From: Devosia rhizoryzae
GTDB lineage: Bacteria; Pseudomonadota; Alphaproteobacteria; Rhizobiales; Devosiaceae
Reading direction: 5' to 3'
Length of the DNA: 64,000 nt
NCBI RefSeq assembly: GCF_016698665.1
Contig: NZ_CP068046.1
Coordinates: 372,001 to 436,000 of the forward strand
A model generated the notes under the pieces. The model worked only from the letters and a program-made list of their open reading frames with translations. It made no database searches and was not told where the DNA came from. The translations under genes and the position numbers were made by a program. Positions 16,946 through 25,600 of this stretch are shown here, piece by piece; position 1 is the stretch's first letter, and every line of letters starts with the position of its first letter.

Positions 16946-17845
16946 ATGCGCTTCCGCGCCGTTCTCAACCGCCATGGCGGAACGTTGCGGACCATGAACC
17001 TTGACGCATTTGCCGCTCAGGCGAAGGCCATCTTTACCGATGCGGGCCAGACCCTGGAGTGTCATATCGTAGAGGGAAGCAATGTCCTTGCAGAGCTCAC
17101 TGCAGCGGCGGACGACCCCAGCGTAGACGTCATCATCGCCGCCGGCGGCGATGGAACGATTTCTTCTGCCGCCGCTGTCGCGTTCCGTAGCGGCAAGCCG
17201 ATTGGCGTGCTTCCAGCTGGCACCATGAACCTTTTTGCCCGGGCGATCGGCATGCCGCTCGATCTTGTGGAAGCGCTGAGGACGATCTCGGCCGGTGAGG
17301 TGCGGCACATCGATATCGCGACCGCCAATGGCCAGCCATTCGTCCACCAGTTCAGCGTCGGCATCCATGCGCGTCTGGTGCGTATCCGCGATGGCATGAT
17401 CTATCGCAGCAGAGCCGGCAAGATACTGGCGAGCCTGCGGGCCATCGCTGCTGCGGTGGTCAACCCGCCGCGGTTCGAAGTCGAGCTCAACGGACCCATT
17501 GGCCGTATCTCTCAGACAGCTTCGGGCATAATCGTTTCCAACAATCCCCTCAACAATGCGCCGCTGCCGGTCGCCGCGACGTTGAATAGCGGACTGTTGG
17601 GGGTCTATGTGGCCGAAAGCGTCACCACGAACGAGCTGCTGAACCTGGGGCTCGATGTCGTTACGGGCCGCTGGCGAAACAATGCTCGCATCAGCGAGTA
17701 CGAGGTGCCGCGGCTGACCTTGCGGTTCCCACAGCGCAAGCGCGGCGTTCAAGCCGTGGTGGATGGAGAATTGATCGCGCTCGAAAAAGAGGTGCGCTTC
17801 GAGTTGCACCCCGAAGCGCTCCCCGTGGTTGGTGCCAGCCGCTAG
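16946..17845 (+). CDS. diacylglycerol/sphingosine kinase-like protein (DAGK catalytic family)
   Basis: 299 residues from ATG 16946, which follows the kinase stop by one base; a longer frame from 16793 is inside that gene. The nucleotide-binding signature IIAAGGDGTISS is at 63-74 and PAGTMNLFAR near 90. The C-terminal domain has the usual substrate-binding region (GIIVSNNP) and VDGE near residue 275. Relatives phosphorylate lipids such as diacylglycerol. Coupling to the sensor kinase suggests membrane-lipid adjustment under stress, which is inference. The stop overlaps that of the convergent gene. Confidence 0.85.
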   Translation: MRFRAVLNRHGGTLRTMNLDAFAAQAKAIFTDAGQTLECHIVEGSNVLAELTAAADDPSVDVIIAAGGDGTISSAAAVAFRSGKPIGVLPAGTMNLFARAIGMPLDLVEALRTISAGEVRHIDIATANGQPFVHQFSVGIHARLVRIRDGMIYRSRAGKILASLRAIAAAVVNPPRFEVELNGPIGRISQTASGIIVSNNPLNNAPLPVAATLNSGLLGVYVAESVTTNELLNLGLDVVTGRWRNNARISEYEVPRLTLRFPQRKRGVQAVVDGELIALEKEVRFELHPEALPVVGASR

Positions 17846-18270
17846 TTTTTCGTAGTCCCGCGCAGCAGCGTGATCGCCGCGATCGCTGCTGCCGGCAAGC
17901 CGATCCGCAACAGCATGGGCGAACGAGCCAGCATGGGCAGGGCCGTGATCGCTGCCGTCGAGAAGAAAGCACCGGCTTCCGTCGAGCGGCGTTTTTCTGC
18001 GGCTTCGCGTTCCTGGCGACGGCGGCTGACAAGACCGGCAATGTAGAGCGCGAGTGCTAGCAGCAGAAAGACGCCGGCAAAGAGCAGAGCTGCGATGATG
18101 GGCGAGAGGTAAGCGGCGACCACCAGATAGCCTGCAATCAGCAGGAAGATCAGTGCCATCAACAAGAACAGCGCCATCAGCCCGTAAAGGGCGAAGGCGG
18201 ATTTGGCGCGATTGACAACGCTGCCGACCTCGAGGCCAAGCAGCGCCGCCAAGGGGGCGAGCATGCCCAT
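17842..18270 (-). CDS. YqjE/holin-like inner-membrane protein
   Basis: 142 residues. Hydrophobic helices at about 25-50 and 55-85 are followed by a basic linker (SRRRQEREAAEKRR) and a weaker C-terminal hydrophobic stretch. The family is usually called 'phage holin family' and pairs with DUF883 proteins of the YqjD/ElaB type, exactly as here, where it starts 2 bases past the stop of that gene. There is no sign of phage genes, so 'holin' should not be read literally. It shares the EcfG promoter at 18697-18722. Confidence 0.75.
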   Translation of the reverse strand: MGMLAPLAALLGLEVGSVVNRAKSAFALYGLMALFLLMALIFLLIAGYLVVAAYLSPIIAALLFAGVFLLLALALYIAGLVSRRRQEREAAEKRRSTEAGAFFSTAAITALPMLARSPMLLRIGLPAAAIAAITLLRGTTKN

Positions 18271-18272
18271 GA

Positions 18273-18668
18273 TCAGTGCCGGGTCAGGAGGGCCAGAACA
18301 AAACCGATGCCGGCGGCAGTGGCCACGGCGGTCAGCGGCTTTTCGCGAATGGTGTCCTTGAGCTGCTGTTCATATTCCTCAGCCTGGCCCTGAGCATCTT
18401 CCAGAACATGCTGGCCGCGGCGCTTGAGCTGACGGAACTCTGCCGTCGCATATTCCTTTGCGCCTTCAACGCGGCTCTCGGTGAGCTTGGCCAAGGTCTG
18501 GGTGATGGACTTCAGGTCGGACTGGAGCTGGGCGATTTGCGCTTCAAGCTGGGCTTCCCGGCCCTCTTCAACCGCGGAATCAACTGCGTTTTCCACCTCG
18601 GCAGCTGGCCGATTGGCAGCAGGCTTGCGGGCTGCGGATGCGATATCGGTGGTGGTGTTGTTTGCCAT
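18273..18668 (-). CDS. DUF883-type membrane-anchored protein (YqjD/ElaB-like)
   Basis: 131 residues from ATG 18668 (MANNTTTDIA); the longer frame to 18818 crosses the promoter and a terminator. A long charged helix with heptad character (about 35-100, including QLEAQIAQLQSDLKSITQTL) precedes a C-terminal hydrophobic segment (PLTAVATAAGIGFVLALLTRH). YqjD in E. coli is a stationary-phase protein that tethers ribosomes to the inner membrane. An exact EcfG promoter lies 28 bases upstream. Confidence 0.82.
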   Translation of the reverse strand: MANNTTTDIASAARKPAANRPAAEVENAVDSAVEEGREAQLEAQIAQLQSDLKSITQTLAKLTESRVEGAKEYATAEFRQLKRRGQHVLEDAQGQAEEYEQQLKDTIREKPLTAVATAAGIGFVLALLTRH

Positions 18669-18696
18669 AATGACGCTCCTTATGGGATTTCGACGT

Positions 18697-18722
18697 AACG
18701 CGGGTCTCTCTGGGGGAGTTCC
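18697..18722 (-). promoter_or_regulatory. EcfG-type promoter of the DUF883/YqjE-like pair
   Basis: Minus-strand GGAAC (18722-18718), 17 bases, CGTT (18700-18697), with no mismatch to the consensus. Confidence 0.87.
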
Positions 18723-18744
18723 CACAGGCATGTTTGCATAAGAG

Positions 18745-18774
18745 CGCCCCGACAGACCGAGGCCTGTCGGGGCG
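18745..18774 (-). terminator. terminator after the DUF3309 gene
   Basis: CGCCCCGACA (18745-18754) pairs perfectly with TGTCGGGGCG (18765-18774), and one more pair extends the stem inward. The minus-strand continuation is CTCTTAT, a weak T tract. It separates the two small stress transcription units. Confidence 0.65.
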
Positions 18775-18874
18775 TAGGGGCGGACCGAACGGGGGCGCGT
18801 TCGGCCGGCATCGAGCACATCATTATGGGACCAGAGGACCCGGTGTGCCCTTTTTTAAGGAATCCAATGAGCCG

Positions 18875-19033
18875 CTAGAGTCGGCCCATAAGCACCAGAA
18901 TGAGGACGATAACCAAGACCACGCCCAGGATGCCGGACGGGAAGTAGCCGAAGCCGCGCGAGTAGCCCCAGTTCGGCAGGGCGCCGATCAGCAGCAGAAC
19001 CAGAATGATAAGAAGAATTGTACCCAAAGTCAT
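18875..19033 (-). CDS. small DUF3309 membrane protein
   Basis: 52 residues: a hydrophobic helix (GTILLIILVLLLIGALP), the polar middle NWGYSRGFGYFPSG, then a second helix ending VLMGRL. This arrangement, two helices around a W-G-Y-S-x-x-W/F-G-Y-x-P-S-G centre, is the DUF3309 pattern found in many alphaproteobacteria. AGGAGGGTC stands just before the ATG at 19033. It is shorter than usual gene-calling cutoffs. The nearest promoter is the EcfG site at 19301-19325, with the 55-codon ORF in between. Confidence 0.82.
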   Translation of the reverse strand: MTLGTILLIILVLLLIGALPNWGYSRGFGYFPSGILGVVLVIVLILVLMGRL

Positions 19034-19068
19034 TTGACCCTCCTAGTAGGTCTTGGACTGCTCTGACC

Positions 19069-19236
19069 CTAGAGCAATGCAAGCATGAGCGCCGTGGCGG
19101 CAGCCAGGATCAGCGAAGCGGGCAAGAGTGCCATGGCCATGTCGCTGAAGCGTGAGGGGGTGTCGAAGACTTCGTTGTCCCACACAGCGGTGGCACGACC
19201 AGCATCTTCGAGTGAGCGGATATCAACGTGGTTCAC
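19069..19236 (-). CDS. unannotated 55-residue ORF with C-terminal membrane helix
   Basis: A GTG start at 19236 with AGGGG 7 bases upstream opens a 55-residue frame to TAG at 19071-19069. The N-terminal 30 residues are polar (NHVDIRSLEDAGR...), and residues 33-55 form one hydrophobic helix (MAMALLPASLILAAATALML). I do not recognise the family. Support comes from the ribosome site and from the exact EcfG promoter 65 bases upstream, plus the DUF3309 gene 35 bases downstream. A single-span membrane protein of the stress regulon is the best description. Confidence 0.62.
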   Translation of the reverse strand: MNHVDIRSLEDAGRATAVWDNEVFDTPSRFSDMAMALLPASLILAAATALMLALL

Positions 19237-19245
19237 TGTTTACCC

Positions 19246-19279
19246 CTGCCAGCCCGGTTTGGCCGGGCCTTCCTGGCAG
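19246..19279 (-). other. structured leader hairpin upstream of the 55-residue ORF
   Basis: CTGCCAG (19246-19252) pairs with CTGGCAG (19273-19279), and inside it CCCGG (19253-19257) pairs with CCGGG (19263-19267), leaving one 5-base bulge and a 5-base loop. It ends 9 bases before the GTG start and lies close to the AGGGG ribosome site. It could terminate the upstream operon without a T run or control translation of the small ORF. Confidence 0.6.
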
Positions 19280-19300
19280 CCCAAGGCCGCGTGGCAAGAA

Positions 19301-19325
19301 AACGAACATTGCCTTATTTGGTTCC
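19301..19325 (-). promoter_or_regulatory. EcfG-type promoter upstream of the 55-residue ORF and DUF3309 gene
   Basis: Minus-strand GGAAC (19325-19321), 16 bases, CGTT (19304-19301), exact. It begins 8 bases after the transglutaminase stop codon. Confidence 0.85.
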
Positions 19326-19333
19326 GCCGCGCC

Positions 19334-20212
19334 TTATTCGACGCGCAAGACGTCAACTGACTGCTTGGTCACATGCGAACCATGGGTCTTGAGCACGCCG
19401 ACTATGGGAGAAATATCGGCGTAGTCGCGGCCGTGACCAATGGAAATATGGTCGGGGCCCGCAATCATCGCATTGGTCGGATCGAACTCGACCCAGCCCA
19501 GATGTTGACCGCACCATGCTCGCACCCAGGCATGCATGGCATCGGCTCCTTCGAGGCGCGGCTTGCCGGGGGGAGGATTGGTGCGCAGAAACCCCGAGAC
19601 ATAGCCGGCTGGAATGCCCATGGCCCGCAGTCCCGAGATCATGACATGCGAGAAGTCCTGGCAGACACCCTTGCGCAGGGCGAAGGCTTCGGCGGGCCGG
19701 GTCTCAACATCGGTGGCTTTGGGGTCGTATTCGAAGTCCCGATGAATAGCGAGGCAAAGGGTCTTGGCGATGGCCATGACGGTTGCTTGGCCTGCGGTCG
19801 CCTCGATCGCGTAGGCCGCGATCTGCGGCACGATCTGCACCAGCGGCGAGGGAGCAAGAAAGTGCTGCGGACTGTCGGGTTCGACGGACCAGTAGCGCGC
19901 GATTTCTCCGGCCAGTTGGTCGAGGCGAGGCGACAGGTCGGCGGGCGCGTGAAGGTCTTCGACCAGCACTCTTGCGGTCAAGCGGATGTCGAGCTTCTCG
20001 TGCGGTTCGGTCATGATGATCGAAGTGACCGAGTTGCCAAAGAAATCGATGAAGCCGGTCTGGCGGTCAGGCTTTGGATCAAAGGAGAGCGAGGCGGCGA
20101 CGACGCGCTGCACGCCGGGCACCGTCGCGGGTGCGACGCGGATGTGGTGACGGCCGCCATGGACCGAGGCATCGTAATCGTATTGGAGCGCGAGGCGCAG
20201 ATCGTAGAGCAT
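19334..20212 (-). CDS. transglutaminase-like cysteine peptidase family protein
   Basis: 292 residues. An N-terminal bacterial transglutaminase-associated beta domain (about 1-85) is followed by a transglutaminase core with catalytic C184 in RKGVCQDFSH, H227 in DAMHAWV and D244 in EFDPTNA. Cytoplasmic; no signal peptide. It follows the ATP-grasp/alpha-E gene by 4 bases, so the two are coupled, and it is last in a three-gene operon. In this gene neighbourhood the family is predicted to hydrolyse or form peptide-type bonds in a peptide-synthesis or tagging pathway; no substrate is known. Confidence 0.87.
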   Translation of the reverse strand: MLYDLRLALQYDYDASVHGGRHHIRVAPATVPGVQRVVAASLSFDPKPDRQTGFIDFFGNSVTSIIMTEPHEKLDIRLTARVLVEDLHAPADLSPRLDQLAGEIARYWSVEPDSPQHFLAPSPLVQIVPQIAAYAIEATAGQATVMAIAKTLCLAIHRDFEYDPKATDVETRPAEAFALRKGVCQDFSHVMISGLRAMGIPAGYVSGFLRTNPPPGKPRLEGADAMHAWVRAWCGQHLGWVEFDPTNAMIAGPDHISIGHGRDYADISPIVGVLKTHGSHVTKQSVDVLRVE

Positions 20213-20216
20213 CGGA

Positions 20217-22628
20217 TCAGCTGAAATAGGTCATGGCGATAAGGCTGGCGAGGCTCGAGATTTCACCGGCGAGCGCATCGAGCCGTTCGGGGTTCATGTC
20301 GCTGGGCTCGGCGATCATCAGGGCGGTATGCAGTTCAAGGGCGGCCTTGGCCACGGGCGAAAGCTGACCATCCTCGATGCCGCCCGGCAGGGTCTCCACC
20401 TGCGTGCGTAATTCGGTAAGCTGGAACAGGACGGAGCGCGGATTAAGCGGATCGAGCACCAGAAGGTCGACAACGCTCTGTGTGCCGGCGCTTACTGAAT
20501 AGCGGCGACGATGCGACATGACACTGTCGCCCACCTCCAGTAACACTTCCAGCGATCCGGCGGGGGCGTCGGAGGCGGTGAAGCAACTGACCGCGCGGGT
20601 GATCTGGATGGCGCGTTCGAGACGGCGGCCGATTTCAAGGAAGCGCCAGCCGGCGAAGCGATACATGTTCTCATGCACGAGACCGGAAAAGCCGGCCAGC
20701 TTGCGCAGCAGCACGGTCATGGCACGGGTGGAATCGTCGCCAACAGAGATTGTTTTCGAGAAGCGGCGAGCGGTCTTTTGCAGGTCGTTGAGCGCCAGCC
20801 AGCCATCGGGCGAAAAACGGTCGCGGATCTGGCCGGCGCTGTGCACGGCGCTGTCGATCGAGGCCAGAAGGCCCTGCGGCATGGGTTCGGAGACGTCGAC
20901 ATCGATGCTGTCGAGGAAGTCGGCGCAGTGCTTGAGAATGGGCAGGTCGGGCTTGGACAGTTCGGCCAAGCGGACATTGTAGGCGCGCAGGATACGAACC
21001 GTGGCTTCGCAGCGCTCGGCATAGCGTCCGAGCCAGACCAGGTTGTCGGCGGCGCGACTGGGCAGACTGCCTGGAAAATTGCGGACGAGCTTTTCACCCT
21101 CGCGTGGCAGGAGCGACACCTGCTCCACGGGCGCAGAGGACATGACCCAGACGTCGGCGGCGTGGCCACCGCGCTGCATGTTGATCGCCGAGGTGTCGGC
21201 CGTCGAGCCGACCCGCGCGAAACCGCCGGGCATGATGGTCCACCCATCCCCGGTACGCGCGGCGTAGACGCGGAGCGTAATGGGGCGCGGCTGGAGCTTG
21301 CCATCGACATAGACCGGAGCGGTAGAGAGCTGCACCGGCTCCTGGCCGACATAGTCGGCGCCGTTGGTGGCTATGCGATCCTTAAGCTGCGCTTTTTGGG
21401 CCGGGGTCATGCTGGCGCCGAGCGCCGTGCCGCGCAGGTCGTCGAAGGGCAGCGCCGTCGAGAAGGCGGGTCCAATCATCAGCTGGTCGAAATTGTCGAG
21501 CACGTAGTCGCGCTCGGCGGGCTGGCCGCACCACCAGGTGGCGATCTCGAGCAGTTCGAGGGCGCCGCCGAGCAGGTGCTTGCTCAACCGGGGCATGAAG
21601 GCGGCGAGCGAACGAGTTTCCAAAATGCCCGTGCCCAGCGCATTGATCATAGAGATGGAGCCCGAGCGGAGCGCCTCGACCATACCTGGGGTACCGATGT
21701 GGCTGTCGTATCGCAGCTCCAGCGGGTCGATGAAGCTGGCATCGACGCGGCGCCAGAGCACGCTGACCGGCTTGAGGCCAGCAACGGTGCGGACCATAAC
21801 CTGGCCGTCTTCGACCGTGAGGTCCTCGCCTTCGAGCAGCATGAGGCCGAGATAGCGGGCGATATAGGCGTGTTCAAAATAGGTTTCGTTAAGCTGGCCG
21901 GGGGTGAGGATGCCGACGCGACCGCCGGAGGGGCGGGCCTGCGCGAAGAGGGCATCGCGGAAGCCGCGGAAGAAGCCGGCCAGGCGGTGGATGTCGAGTG
22001 TGCCGTAGATGTCGCTGAGGGCGCGGGTGGTGGCGACGCGGTTTTCCAGCGCAAAGCCGGCGCCGGATGGGGCTTGCGTGCGATCGCCCAAGACCCACCA
22101 ATTGCCGTCCGGTCCGCGGCCGAGTTCAAAGGCGCAGAAATGGAGGAAATGGCCGCTGACGGGTTTGACCCCGACAAGGGGGCGCAAGAATTCGTTGTTC
22201 TGAGCGACCAGTTCGGGCGGCAACAGGCCTTCCTGCACGAGGCGATTGTCGCCATAGATATCGGCGACGATGCGCTCCAGCATCTCGGCGCGCTGGGTCA
22301 GGCCGCTGGAAATTCGGAGCCAGTCGGCTTCGTCGATCAGGAGCGGAATATGCGCCAAGGGCCACTCGCGTTCCTTGCCCTCGGCGCCATCATATTTGCG
22401 ATAGAAGACGCCAGCGTCGCGCAGATACTGGTCCGCGCGTTCGAAGCGGGCGGCAAGTTCGGTCGGGCCCAGCGCATCGAAGGCGGCCATCAGCTTGTCC
22501 CAGCCCGGCCGCAGGGCGCCGCACGGATCGATCATTTCGTCCGGTACGCCGTGCAGCAGCTGGTAATCCGCAATGATGCCGGGACCGGCCGGGGGCTTGC
22601 CGCGGGAGGGCTGGTGTCGGGTCGTCAT
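20217..22628 (-). CDS. circularly permuted ATP-grasp protein fused to alpha-E domain
   Basis: 803 residues. About 1-470 is a circularly permuted ATP-grasp ligase (DUF404/DUF407) with MIDPCGALRPGWD near 36, FYRKYDG near 75, LRPLVGVKPVSG and the WWVLGDRTQAPSG segment near 185. About 490-795 is a helical alpha-E (DUF403) domain starting ADNLVWLGRYAERCE. In many genomes these are separate adjacent genes, and here they are one chain. ATP-grasp enzymes of this group are predicted to make amide bonds on peptides. It lies between two transglutaminase-type genes with gaps of 4 and 5 bases. Reaction and substrate are unknown. Confidence 0.9.
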   Translation of the reverse strand: MTTRHQPSRGKPPAGPGIIADYQLLHGVPDEMIDPCGALRPGWDKLMAAFDALGPTELAARFERADQYLRDAGVFYRKYDGAEGKEREWPLAHIPLLIDEADWLRISSGLTQRAEMLERIVADIYGDNRLVQEGLLPPELVAQNNEFLRPLVGVKPVSGHFLHFCAFELGRGPDGNWWVLGDRTQAPSGAGFALENRVATTRALSDIYGTLDIHRLAGFFRGFRDALFAQARPSGGRVGILTPGQLNETYFEHAYIARYLGLMLLEGEDLTVEDGQVMVRTVAGLKPVSVLWRRVDASFIDPLELRYDSHIGTPGMVEALRSGSISMINALGTGILETRSLAAFMPRLSKHLLGGALELLEIATWWCGQPAERDYVLDNFDQLMIGPAFSTALPFDDLRGTALGASMTPAQKAQLKDRIATNGADYVGQEPVQLSTAPVYVDGKLQPRPITLRVYAARTGDGWTIMPGGFARVGSTADTSAINMQRGGHAADVWVMSSAPVEQVSLLPREGEKLVRNFPGSLPSRAADNLVWLGRYAERCEATVRILRAYNVRLAELSKPDLPILKHCADFLDSIDVDVSEPMPQGLLASIDSAVHSAGQIRDRFSPDGWLALNDLQKTARRFSKTISVGDDSTRAMTVLLRKLAGFSGLVHENMYRFAGWRFLEIGRRLERAIQITRAVSCFTASDAPAGSLEVLLEVGDSVMSHRRRYSVSAGTQSVVDLLVLDPLNPRSVLFQLTELRTQVETLPGGIEDGQLSPVAKAALELHTALMIAEPSDMNPERLDALAGEISSLASLIAMTYFS

Positions 22629-22633
22629 GGAAT

Positions 22634-25600
22634 TTACGTGAACCGCGCTGGGCGGCGGAGGTCAAGGGTCAGCGGGAACTCGTCCGCAGGCTTTTCGGCG
22701 CGCAGGGAATAGGTGCCGGGGGTGTAATTATGCGGCACGAAGCGTGCAAGGCGGCGCGCCTCGGCCTCGTTGCCGTTGACCGGGAAGGTTTCGTAGTTGC
22801 GGCCACCGGGATGGGCGACATGGTAGGTGCAGCCGCCGATGGCCCGTCCGGTCCAGGTATCGTAGATGTCGAAAACCAGCGGAGCATGGACCGGCATCAC
22901 CGGATGCATGCCGGAGGCGGGCTGCCACGCCTTGAAGCGGACGCCGGCGACGGCGCGGAACCCAATCTGGTGCAGAGGCACCTGGCGGCCGTTGCAGGCG
23001 ACCCGGTAGCGGGCAGGATTAGCGGTTTCGAGGCTGACCTCCAAGCGCTCGACCGAGCTATCGACGAAGCGCACGGTGCCGCCGATGGCTCCCTGTTCAC
23101 CCATGACATGCCATGGCTCCAGCGCCTGCCGAAGCTCGAGCTTGACCCCATCGGCTTCGACTTCGCCGCAGAAGGGAAAGCGGAATTCAAGCTGGGCAGC
23201 GAACCATTCGGGCTCGAGGTCGAAGCCGTGTTCGCGCAGATCGGCGAGGACAGAGAGGAAATCCTGCCAGACAAAAGTGCCCAGCATGAAGCGGTCATGC
23301 ACGGCAGTGCCCCAGCGGGTGAGGTCGCCTGAGATCGGGCTTTTCCAGTAGCGGGCGATAAGCGCGCGTATCAGCACTTGCTGGGCCAGCGACATGCGTG
23401 CATTGGGCGGCATTTCAAAGCCGCGGAACTCGACGAGGCCCAGCCGTCCGGTGGGGCCATCGGGCGAATAGAGCTTGTCGATGCAGATTTCGGCGCGGTG
23501 GGTATTGCCGGTAACGTCCGTAAGAAGGTTGCGGAACAGGCGATCGATCAGCCAGGGCAGGGGCGCTTCGCCTTCGCCCGGCGCCGGGATCTGTGCCACG
23601 GCGATTTCGAGCTCGTAGAGGCTGTCGTGGCGGGCCTCGTCCATGCGCGGCGCCTGGCTGGTCGGGCCGATAAAGAGGCCCGAAAACAGGTAGCTCATCG
23701 AAGGGTGGCGCTGCCAATGCAGCACCAGCGATTTCAGCAGGTCCGGCCGGCGCAGGAACGGGCTGTCGTGCGGGGTGGCGCCGCCAACGACGACGTGGTT
23801 GCCGCCGCCGGTTCCGACATGCTTGCCGTCGATCATGAACTTGTCGGCGCCGAGGCGGCACTGACGGGCTTCTTCATAGACCGCTTCGGTGGTGGCGACA
23901 CATTCGTCCCAGCTTGAAGCCGGGTGGATATTGACCTCGATGACGCCCGGATCGGGCGCGACGCGAATGTTGTTGAGGCGCGGATCGTGCGGCGGGCCGT
24001 AGCCTTCGAGATGGACGGGTTGGCCGATCTCTTTGGCGGAGGCTTCGGCAGCAGCCACAAGTTCGAGAAAATCCTCAAGCTTTTCGACCGGGGGGAGGAA
24101 GACGCACAGCCGGCCGTCGCGCAACTCGGCTGTCACGGCAGTGCGCACCTGGCCTTCGATTTCGCTCAGCACCTGTTCGGTGACATCCTGCTGTGCCGTG
24201 GCTGCAGTGAAGCCGGTGGTCGCCTGGGCCCGCGGTTCGGCTGCAAGTCCGGTGCGGGGCGCCTGTGGATCGGGCAGGGGAGCGCGCGGCGCGCCGGGAT
24301 CAAGCGGGACGACATGGGGGAAGTCGGTGGATTTGAGATGCTTGAGCGAGCTCAGCGGCAGGCGATAGCCGGCCGGGCTGTCGCCGGGCGCGAGGAACAG
24401 CTTGCCGCGACGCGTCTTCCACCTTTCGGTCAGCCACGGGCTCGAGGCGATGGCGTTCCAGCGCTGCACCGGCAGAACATAGCCGGTGGGCGTGGTCAGC
24501 CCCCTTTCGAAAACCTTGGCGATACGGGAGCGCGCTTCAGGATCGGCGAGTTCGGAATTGGCGGGGTCGACATTGGCGGGGAGGTTGGCTTCCTTGAGCA
24601 ACCACTCGCTGGGATCTTCATAAGCCTCGGCAATGGTTTCGCCGGTAATGCCGAGATTGCGCGCAAACGCCTCTAGGAAGCGACGGGCGTCATTCTGCGT
24701 GACGTTAGTCTCGACGCCTTCTTCGGCAATCAAGGCCGGATCGCTCCAGACCGGTTTACCGTCCAGGCGCCAATAGAGCGAAAAAGTCCAGCGCGGCAGA
24801 GTTTCCCCGGGGTACCACTTGCCTTGACCATGATGCAGCATGCCGTTGGTGGCGAAGCGCTCGCGCAGGCGGCGGATCAACTGGTCTGCCAACTTGCGCT
24901 TGGTGGGGCCGACGGCGCCGGCATTCCACTCGTCGGCTTCGAAATCGTCGATCGAAACGAAAGTGGGCTCGCCACCCATGGTCAGGCGGACATCGTTTTC
25001 GGCCAGCACCGCGTCGACCTTCTTGCCCAGGGCATTGAGGCGCTGCCAGCTTTCGTCCGAGAAAGGCTTGGTGATGCGCGGATGCTCGGCGACACGGGTC
25101 ACCTTCATGTCGAAAGCGAAATCGACCTCGGCATAGGAGGCAAAGCCCGAGATCGGCGCGGCATTGCGATAGTGTGGCGTCGCGGCGAGGGGCACATGCG
25201 ATTCGCCGGTGAGAAGGCCGGATGTCGGGTCGAGACCCACCCAGCCCGCACCGGGCAGATAGACTTCGCACCAGGCATGAAGATCGGTGAAATCGTGATC
25301 GGTGCCGGCCGGACCGTCCAGCGAAACAAGGTCGGGCTTGAGCTGGATCAGGTAGCCGGACACGAAGCGCGCGGCAAAGCCGAGGTGGCGCAGGACGTTG
25401 ACCAGCAGCCAGCTTGAATCGCGGCACGAGCCCTTGGCATTGCCCAGCGTTTCGTCCGGCGTCCAGACACCGGTCTCGAGGCGCACGATATAATCGACAT
25501 GGCGCTGGATCGAGGCGTTGAGCTCGGAAACGAAGATGACGGTGTTCTTGGGCGAACGATCGATGCCGTCCAGAAACTGCTGCAGCAGCGGCCCGGCGGG

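Noticed and set aside
17842..18270. A prophage lysis gene because of 'holin' family naming
   Set aside because: No other phage genes; pairing with a DUF883 gene and EcfG promoter indicates a chromosomal stress protein.
20673..22712. 679-codon plus-strand open frame opposite the ATP-grasp/alpha-E gene
   Set aside because: It is an antisense shadow of a strongly recognised gene in GC-rich DNA; its translation is Gly/Ala/Asp-rich without any domain.
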